Assembly: GCF_014650595.1 (NCBI RefSeq)
Contig: NZ_BMVG01000006.1
Location: forward strand, 62,001 to 126,000
Source of the DNA: Streptomyces alanosinicus
GTDB lineage: Bacteria; Actinomycetota; Actinomycetes; Streptomycetales; Streptomycetaceae
DNA length: 64,000 bases
Reading direction: 5' to 3'
Shown here: positions 58,649 through 64,000 of the stretch, in pieces
Numbering within the stretch: position 1 is the first letter of the stretch
How the letters are laid out: each line of letters begins with the position of its first letter
Made by a program: the position numbers and the translations under genes
Notes under the pieces: generated by a model
Seen by the model: only the letters and a program-made list of their open reading frames with translations
Told to the model about the DNA's origin: nothing
Databases searched by the model: none

Positions 58649-59524
58649 TCAGAACAGGCCCTCCTGCTCTCGGGTGAACTCCCTTACCGGGAAGGTGAGT
58701 CCGGGCGTGCCCGAGGCGGCCTGCGGCACCAGCTCCCAGCCGGTCATCAGCCGGGTGTCGAGTACGACGACCCCGCGCCCGGCGACCGCCAGATGGAGAT
58801 CGGGCCCGGCGGCCGAGACCAGCTCACCGCTCACCCCACCGCCCTGGACGAGCCGCACGACCTCCCCCAGCGCGGCGGGAGCGCCGGCCAGCCCGAACGC
58901 CCCGAGATGATCGGTCACTTCACAGGGCTCCGGACGCAGGGACTCCGGCCACCCGGGGAGCGCCACGGCCCGCGCATACAGCTCCCGCACCTCGGCCGCA
59001 CGCTCCGTCGCGCTCTCCGGCAGCGCCGCGCGCACCGCCCGCTTCTCGGCGTACGGGATCCGGTCCGGCACCTGGAGCGCGGCCCGCAGCAGCTCTTCGG
59101 TGCGCCGGGCGGCCATCAGCGGGCCGGTGCCGAGCCGGCTGAAACAGACGGCGCCCTGCTCCAGCAGCCGGGCATCGCCCCGCTCGACCGCGGTGATACC
59201 GACCTTGACCAGGCCGGGCCCGAACCACGCCAGATACACCCGGTACGGCCGCGGGTCGTCGGCGATCGTGTCGGCGGCCACCGAGTGCGCCCGGTCCAGC
59301 CGCGCGCACTCCTCGCACCGGGCGCCCGTGCTCCGCCCCGGCACGGCGGCCCGGACGGGGCAGGCATGCCCGCGCGCCCCCACGCACGTCCGCACGCCCC
59401 CGTCCGGCACCGCGAAGCCGACCCGCTTGCCCCAGGGCAGCGCACTGCGCCGCCCGCCGTCCCACATCAGCACGGGCCCGTCGGCCGACCAGCGCAGTCC
59501 CGAGCATTTCCATCCCTGTGCCAT
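58649..59524 (-). CDS. DUF2797 protein with GIY-YIG-like core
   Basis: 291 residues from ATG 59524. Cysteine pairs at CSGL, CVGARGHAC and CEEC look like a zinc ribbon. The segment YRVYLAWFGPGLVKVGITAVER resembles the GIY-YIG nuclease core (VYLA...KVGIT). The family is widespread in actinobacteria and archaea without known function; nuclease or nucleic-acid binding is plausible. The DNA upstream of the start is a 9-bp tandem repeat that keeps the frame open. Confidence 0.85.
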   Translation of the reverse strand: MAQGWKCSGLRWSADGPVLMWDGGRRSALPWGKRVGFAVPDGGVRTCVGARGHACPVRAAVPGRSTGARCEECARLDRAHSVAADTIADDPRPYRVYLAWFGPGLVKVGITAVERGDARLLEQGAVCFSRLGTGPLMAARRTEELLRAALQVPDRIPYAEKRAVRAALPESATERAAEVRELYARAVALPGWPESLRPEPCEVTDHLGAFGLAGAPAALGEVVRLVQGGGVSGELVSAAGPDLHLAVAGRGVVVLDTRLMTGWELVPQAASGTPGLTFPVREFTREQEGLF

Positions 59525-59591
59525 CACGAGTGAGGGTAGGCCGCGGGTCTGACAACGGCACGGCGGCCGACGAGCCGCCGACGTCGACCGC

Positions 59592-59654
59592 GTCGCCCAC
59601 GTCACCCACGTCACCCATGTCACCCACGTCGCCCGCGTCACCCACGTCGCCCGC
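59592..59654. repeat. Seven tandem 9-bp repeats (GTCACCCAC)
   Basis: Units GTCGCCCAC, GTCACCCAC (several), GTCACCCAT and GTCGCCCGC, upstream of the DUF2797 gene. On the minus strand they would encode a Trp-Val-Thr repeat if read. Confidence 0.85.
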
Positions 59655-59685
59655 CGTCACCAACCGCCGTTCGCCACCGGCGCGT

Positions 59686-60057
59686 TCACTCGACGGGCGA
59701 CAGAGGTGCGGATCCGCCGGACGCCGACGCGGGCGCCGACGCCGCGACGACCAGGGCGCCCCGGGATCCCCGCCCCGCCAGCCGGCATCCGACGCACCCG
59801 GCATGCCCGTCCCGGGCCTGTGGATCCCGGACCCGCATGCCCCACTGCTCCCGCGGCCGCACGCCCGGCGGCTTGCCCCAGCCGGCCAGATGCAGCGCCC
59901 AGGTCGCCACGACACTCACGGCCACGACCGCCAGTCCGCCCGCGACCACCGGCAGCGAGGCCGTACACACGCCCCACCCCGCCACGCCGCCGCCCACCGC
60001 CGCGATACCGAAGCCGGTCCAGCCGGCGATCGTGTGACCCTCGTCGTACAGACTCAT
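59686..60057 (-). CDS. Small two-span membrane protein (HGxxPAAW-like)
   Basis: 123 residues. GHTIAGWTGFGIAAVGGGVAGWGV resembles the start of the small Streptomyces HGxxPAAW proteins. A second span is LAVVAVSVVATWALHLAGW. The cytoplasmic tail has CVGC and ends in a low-complexity Ala/Ser stretch. GGAGGCGGCGCT precedes ATG 60057. Function unknown. Confidence 0.75.
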   Translation of the reverse strand: MSLYDEGHTIAGWTGFGIAAVGGGVAGWGVCTASLPVVAGGLAVVAVSVVATWALHLAGWGKPPGVRPREQWGMRVRDPQARDGHAGCVGCRLAGRGSRGALVVAASAPASASGGSAPLSPVE

Positions 60058-60140
60058 AGCGCCGCCTCCGGGGACGAGATTCCCTTACGAGCTAAGAAAT
60101 TAACCACTCGAATATCTCACTAACTAAGGGATACCGAAAG

Positions 60141-60632
60141 ATGCACGGCACGCCGCGACCGCCCGCCACTGCGGCCCAGGCACTGTCGGCGATGGATCAC
60201 CTCATCGCCGCCCACGTCATCGGACAGCAGGAGCTGGCCCGGCTGCTGGGTCTGAACGTCACCGACCTGACCTGTTTCGCCTTCGTCCTGGAGGCCGGCG
60301 ACGACCTGCTGACGGCCGGCGACCTGGCCGCCCGCGCGCATGTCACCACCGGCGCGGTGACCGGCATCCTCAACCGCCTCGAACGTGCCGGCTATGTCAC
60401 CCGCCGCCCCGACCCCACGGACCGCCGCCGGGTCCGCGTGGCCGCCGTACCGGCCGCCGTCACCCGTGTCGAGGCGGTGTACGTGGGCCACTACCAACGG
60501 CTGGCCGACCTGTTCGCGGACTACTCCCCCGAGGAACTGGCGGTCATCACCGACTGGTTCACCCGGGCCACCTCCCTGGCACACGAGTACCTGGAGAAAC
60601 TGAACCGGAACGACCCCGCCGAGGAGTGCTGA
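60141..60632 (+). CDS. MarR-family transcriptional regulator
   Basis: 163 residues. The winged helix is LTAGDLAARAHVTTGAVTGILNRLERAGYVTRRPDPTDRRRVRVAAV at about 57-103. The upstream 60 bases are unusually AT-rich for this genome and hold TTAACCACTCGAATATCTC-like symmetry, a likely operator. The adjacent membrane-protein gene is divergent, so that may be its target. Confidence 0.92.
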   Translation: MHGTPRPPATAAQALSAMDHLIAAHVIGQQELARLLGLNVTDLTCFAFVLEAGDDLLTAGDLAARAHVTTGAVTGILNRLERAGYVTRRPDPTDRRRVRVAAVPAAVTRVEAVYVGHYQRLADLFADYSPEELAVITDWFTRATSLAHEYLEKLNRNDPAEEC

Positions 60633-60776
60633 CGCCCGCGCGCGCATCCCGCGGGGACCGTCCCTCTCGCGCATCTCGCTCTCGCGAGGGACTCCCGCAA
60701 ACCGCTCCTGCGGGGGATCCCGGCCCGGTCGCCGGATGGGACGCTGTGACCAGCGAGAACCATCAAGGGGGAATGG

Positions 60777-61502
60777 ATGATCCACCGTTTGACCCACCGC
60801 TCGACCTCGCGTCCGGCCTTCCGGCCGGCCGGCCGTCTGCTCAGCACCGCCACCGCCGTGACCACCGCGGGGGTGCTGCTGTCCGGCTGCTCCGGGTTCG
60901 CCTCCGACCGGCACCGCGAGGTCAGCTACGGCGTGCGCGCACCGGTGCACAAGCTGGTCATCAAGGGCGACACGGGGGACGTACGGGTGACCGGCGGCAG
61001 TACGACGGTCAGCGTCACCGAGCGGCAGAACTACCGGAGCAGCCCACCGCACACCACCCACACCACCGCCGCCGACGGCACGCTGACCCTGACCTACGAC
61101 TGCGACGACTGCGGCGTCGACTACGACGTGAACGTCCCGACCGGTACGACGGTCTCCGTCGCCGAGGACACCGGTGATGTGTCGCTCACCGCCCTGGGCG
61201 GCCCGGTGACGGCCGAGACCGACACCGGGGACATCACCGGCACGCGTCTCACGGCCGAACGAGCCGAACTGACCACGGACACCGGTGAAGTGCGGGCGGC
61301 GTTCAGCCGCACCCCGTCCGCCGTGCAGGCCGGCACCCAGACCGGCGACATCGACATCGCCGTCCCGCGCGGCACGCGGTACGCGGTCCGGGCCGGCGCC
61401 CAGACCGGCAAGGTCGATGTCCGCGTCGACCAGGCCGACGACAGCCCGCGCGCCATCACGGCGAAGGCCCAGACCGGTGATGTCACGGTCGAACCGGCGT
61501 GA
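60777..61502 (+). CDS. DUF4097-type beta-repeat lipoprotein
   Basis: 241 residues. Lipobox LLSGC places lipidated Cys at about 38. Then come repeated strands with GDTGDVRVTGG, EDTGDVSLT, TDTGDITGT and TQTGDIDIAV, giving a right-handed beta-solenoid as in DUF4097 adhesins. GGGGGA lies just before ATG 60777. It overlaps the kinase gene by GTGA, so it may act as an extracellular sensor or output of that system. Confidence 0.88.
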   Translation: MIHRLTHRSTSRPAFRPAGRLLSTATAVTTAGVLLSGCSGFASDRHREVSYGVRAPVHKLVIKGDTGDVRVTGGSTTVSVTERQNYRSSPPHTTHTTAADGTLTLTYDCDDCGVDYDVNVPTGTTVSVAEDTGDVSLTALGGPVTAETDTGDITGTRLTAERAELTTDTGEVRAAFSRTPSAVQAGTQTGDIDIAVPRGTRYAVRAGAQTGKVDVRVDQADDSPRAITAKAQTGDVTVEPA

Positions 61503-62680
61503 ACTCGCCTTTCCGGAACGGCAGTTGGGGGCAACGGCTGCCCGCCCCGCCCCCGGTGGCCGTGGACAGCGCCCTCGCGCTGCTCGCGGCCGTGGTCGCC
61601 GTACTGTCCGTGCTGCAGAGCGAGTACATCCGCACCTGGTGGGTCTACGCACTGGCACTCGGTACGGCGCTCCCGCTGCCCTGGCGTCGCCGGGCACCCT
61701 TCGTCTGCCTGCTGTTGATGACCCCCTGCTCCGAGGGCATCAGCCTGTGGGCGCACTCGGCGTACCCGCAGGTGCCGGTGGCCGCGATCGTGCTGATCTA
61801 CACCGTCGCCGAGCAGGGGGCGGACTGGCAGCGCTGGTTCACCCTGGTCGCCGCCACGGTCATCACCGTCCTGAGCACCCACAGCCCCAACGGGGCGATC
61901 TTCAGCTGGCTGCCGATGGCGGGCGGCTACATCCTCGGGTCCACCGTGCGGGAGCTGCGCCGGTCCATCCGGGCACAGGCCGAGCGCGCCGCCCAGTTGG
62001 AGCGCGAGGCCGCCGTCAGGGCCGCGCGCGCCACCGTCGAGGAACGGGCCAGGATCGCCCGCGAGATGCACGACATCCTGGCGCACGCGGTCAGCCTCAT
62101 GGTCGTACAGGCGGAGGCCGGCCCGGTCGCGGTGCGCACCCGTCCCGACCGGGCGATCGCCGCGTTCGACGCCATCGCCGACTCCGGCCGGGACGCCATG
62201 GCCCAACTGCGCCGGATGCTGGGCGTGCTCAAGGAGGACGGCGGCGCCCCGGAGCGCTCCCCGGCCCCCACCCTGGCCTCGCTGCCCGCGGTGCTGGACC
62301 GGGTCCGCGCCTCCGGCATCCGCTGCGAGCTGCACACCTCGGGCCTCGATGCACCCGAGCCGCCGCAGGACGTGGCCGCCGCCGCGTACCGGATCGTGCA
62401 GGAGGCGCTGACCAACACCGTCCGGCACGCCTCGGCGAGCCGGGTCGACGTGCGCGTCGAGCGCACCGAGTCCGCCCTGGAGATCACGGTCAGCGACGAC
62501 GGCCGCGGGGTACCGGTACCGTCGTCCCGCCAGGGCGGTCTCTGGTCGGGCGGACGCGGCCTGATCGGCATCCGGGAACGGGCCGCCGCCTGCGGCGGCT
62601 CGGCCACCGCGGGCCCTGGCCGAGACGGGCGGGGGTTCGTGGTCACCGCCCGTCTGCCGACGGACTCCGGAAGGACATGA
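61499..62680 (+). CDS. Sensor histidine kinase (HisKA_3, DesK/LiaS-like)
   Basis: 393 residues, GTG start inside the lipoprotein stop. About four to five membrane helices fill residues 22-150. A short coiled coil (RAQAERAAQLEREAAVRAAR) precedes the H-box with His191 (REMHDILAHAVSLM). The ATPase has YRIVQEALTNTVRHA and GRGLIGIRERA. It is cognate to the regulator 9 bases downstream. Confidence 0.94.
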   Translation: MNSPFRNGSWGQRLPAPPPVAVDSALALLAAVVAVLSVLQSEYIRTWWVYALALGTALPLPWRRRAPFVCLLLMTPCSEGISLWAHSAYPQVPVAAIVLIYTVAEQGADWQRWFTLVAATVITVLSTHSPNGAIFSWLPMAGGYILGSTVRELRRSIRAQAERAAQLEREAAVRAARATVEERARIAREMHDILAHAVSLMVVQAEAGPVAVRTRPDRAIAAFDAIADSGRDAMAQLRRMLGVLKEDGGAPERSPAPTLASLPAVLDRVRASGIRCELHTSGLDAPEPPQDVAAAAYRIVQEALTNTVRHASASRVDVRVERTESALEITVSDDGRGVPVPSSRQGGLWSGGRGLIGIRERAAACGGSATAGPGRDGRGFVVTARLPTDSGRT

Positions 62681-62689
62681 GGACACGGG

Positions 62690-63364
62690 ATGCAGCCGAT
62701 CCGGGTGATCGTCGCCGACGACCAGGAACTGGTACGGGCCGGATTCGCCATGATCCTCGACGCCCAGCCGGACATCGAGGTGGTCGCCGAGGCCGCCGAC
62801 GGCGCCCAGGCGGTCGAGGCGGTGGCACGGCACGCCCCGGACGTGCTGCTGCTCGACATCCGGATGCCGGTGCTGGACGGGATCGAAGCGGCCCGCGAGG
62901 TGTGCGCCACCAGCCCCTGCAAGGTGATCATGCTGACGACCTTCGACGTCGACGACTACGTCTACGAGGCGTTGTACGCGGGCGCCAGCGGGTTCCTGCT
63001 CAAGGACGTACGGCGGGACGACCTGGTCCACGGGGTGCGGATGGTCGCGGCCGGAGAGGCCCTGCTCGCGCCGTCGGTGACCCGCCGGCTGATCGCCGAG
63101 TTCACCGGCCGCGGAGCATCGCTCGGCGGGACACGGATGCCCTCCACCCGGCTCGGCCAACTCACCGCGCGGGAACACGAAACCCTGCGCCTGCTGGCCC
63201 GGGGACTGTCCAACGCCGAGATCGCCGCGGACCTGGTGGTCAGCGAGCACACGGTAAAGACCCACGTCAGCAACGTCCTGTCCAAACTGGGCCTACGCGA
63301 CCGGGTCCACGCGGTGGTCTTCGCCTACGAGAGCGGCGCGGTCGTCCCGGGCAACGGGGACTGA
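62690..63364 (+). CDS. NarL/LuxR-family response regulator
   Basis: 224 residues. VIVADDQELV, phospho-Asp56 (LLLDIRMPVLDG) and FLLKDV (Lys) make the receiver. The LuxR HTH is LTAREHETLRLLARGLSNAEIAADLVVSEHTVKTHVSNVLSKL. It completes the lipoprotein-kinase-regulator operon. Relatives of this LiaR/VraR class answer to envelope stress. Confidence 0.95.
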   Translation: MQPIRVIVADDQELVRAGFAMILDAQPDIEVVAEAADGAQAVEAVARHAPDVLLLDIRMPVLDGIEAAREVCATSPCKVIMLTTFDVDDYVYEALYAGASGFLLKDVRRDDLVHGVRMVAAGEALLAPSVTRRLIAEFTGRGASLGGTRMPSTRLGQLTAREHETLRLLARGLSNAEIAADLVVSEHTVKTHVSNVLSKLGLRDRVHAVVFAYESGAVVPGNGD

Positions 63365-63395
63365 CGCCCTGGTCACCCCGGAAGGGGATGAGGGC

Positions 63396-63722
63396 CTACA
63401 GACGGGGCTTCCGGCAGACGAGCATGCCGCCCAGACACGTAACGCGAACCAAATGCGCGACAACCGGTTCAGCATCGGTCACCTCGATCACCCCGGGGAG
63501 AGGGATCGTGCGGATCTCGCCGAAGACCGTACCGAGGATCGTCGGCGCGTCCTCCAGGGTGAAACGGGCGGACAGCTGCACTCGGGCCGGGCCCTCCTGG
63601 ATGCCCAGCACATCGCCCGCGGCTCGGCGCCAGAGGTGTTCCAGTTCCCGCTTGTCGGCCTGGCTGTTGGTGGAGACGATCGCGATGCCGCCGGGCGCCA
63701 GTACGCGGCCCAGCTCCCGCAC
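63396..63722 (-). pseudogene. C-terminal fragment of a SAM-dependent methyltransferase
   Basis: The frame opens with RELGRVLAPGGIAIVSTNSQ, which in full methyltransferases follows motif I-III by about 100 residues; no such upstream part is present. The remaining 108 codons (to the stop at 63396) look intact. A GTG at 63722 allows translation but the SAM-binding motif is missing. The homology breaks at the same place as the plus-strand fragment beginning at 63734. Confidence 0.65.
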
Positions 63723-63733
63723 AGCCTAGCCTC

Positions 63734-63940
63734 GTCACTCCTGAACTCGCCGAGTTCATCCGCCCGGGCGCATCGCCGGCCACAGCCTGTCTCCTCGCTG
63801 CGGCCTCCTGCCCGAACCTGGACGTGGTACTGCTGTCTGCCGGCACCGCCCCCCATCGGGCCGCCGCAAAGGCCACCATTGCCGCCCCGCTCGATCCGGG
63901 CCACCTCAGGAAGGTCACCGATGTACTCGCCCAAGGATGA
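63734..63940 (+). pseudogene. C-terminal fragment of an unidentified gene
   Basis: VTPELAEFIRPGASPATACL continues to VTDVLAQG and a TGA at 63938-63940, a regular globular-looking C-terminus with strong third-position GC. No start codon lies near, and the preceding 12 bases border the methyltransferase fragment. The family is not recognised. Confidence 0.5.
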
Positions 63941-64000
63941 GATCACCCGGGTACGCATGGAGGACGCCCTGGCCCTCGCCGCTGCCCGCCTGTCCACCAC
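63921..64000 (+). CDS. Start of an unidentified gene, cut by the window edge
   Basis: ATG 63921 begins MYSPKDEITRVRMEDALALA and runs off the window. It overlaps the end of the fragment before it by 20 bases, typical of translational coupling. GGAAGG lies 8 bases upstream. Too short to assign. Confidence 0.5.
   Translation, partial: MYSPKDEITRVRMEDALALAAARLST

Overview
The window is chromosomal DNA from a Streptomyces. The evidence is very high GC with strong third-position GC bias, many GTG starts and ATGA overlaps, an Lsr2-type nucleoid protein, a SigF/SigN sigma-factor pair, a DmdR/IdeR-type iron box, and terminators that mostly lack a U-tract. From memory, the gene order (Lsr2 paralogue, tRNA-Gly, ABC/two-component genes, purC, purD, dnaX ... 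upp, tadA, sigF, sigN) matches the core-chromosome order of Streptomyces coelicolor around SCO4076 down to SCO4034. I could not run a comparison.

Region 1 (1-4.5 kb): the end of an Lsr2-like gene, an aberrant tRNA-Gly(UCC), and a normal tRNA-Gly(GCC). An ABC exporter / two-component operon follows, then a second identical copy of the GCC tRNA. Region 2 (4.5-13.4 kb, minus strand): purC, an N,N-dimethylformamidase-like protein, a degenerate M48-like membrane protein, purD, dnaX and the SRP RNA. Region 3 (13.5-27.4 kb): a roughly 14-kb accessory island that starts at tRNA-Ser(GGA) and ends at a copy of that tRNA's 3' end. It carries two PIN-type toxin-antitoxin loci (one decayed), an SNF2 ATPase with a SWIM partner, a helicase-C-like/WYL protein, a fused N6-adenine methylase/specificity protein, and a DGQHR-motif protein. 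No integrase remains. Region 4 (27.4-35 kb): CopC/CopD, an SDR, a cupin, and an iron-box-controlled penicillin-amidase/acyltransferase pair resembling genes linked to arylated desferrioxamines. A HhH-GPD protein and an HdeD-like membrane protein follow.

Region 5 (35-44 kb): small proteins, a LytR_C protein, upp, tadA with its usual partner gene, tRNA-Ser(CGA), a Dabb protein, then sigF and sigN. Region 6 (44-52 kb): a MarR regulator, an MFS exporter fused to three carboxypeptidase-regulatory-like domains, and a YceI protein carrying the same domain. After a 269-bp MITE-like element come a PPOX protein with a duplicated 3' end and a TetR/MFS pair with a palindromic operator. Region 7 (52-58 kb, minus strand): a four-gene envelope operon (response regulator, kinase, GT2/GtrA glycosyltransferase, GT39 mannosyltransferase-like). 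Region 8 (58-64 kb): small proteins, a MarR regulator and a DUF4097 lipoprotein-kinase-regulator operon. The window ends at two gene fragments that share a breakpoint near 63.72 kb.

The main candidates for new biology are the tRNA-Gly(UCC), which has lost the residues that join its D and T loops (a pattern known for peptidoglycan-dedicated Gly-tRNAs in staphylococci), and the integrase-less tRNA-Ser island with its helicase/methylase set. The MFS-carboxypeptidase-regulatory fusion paired with a YceI protein also stands out.
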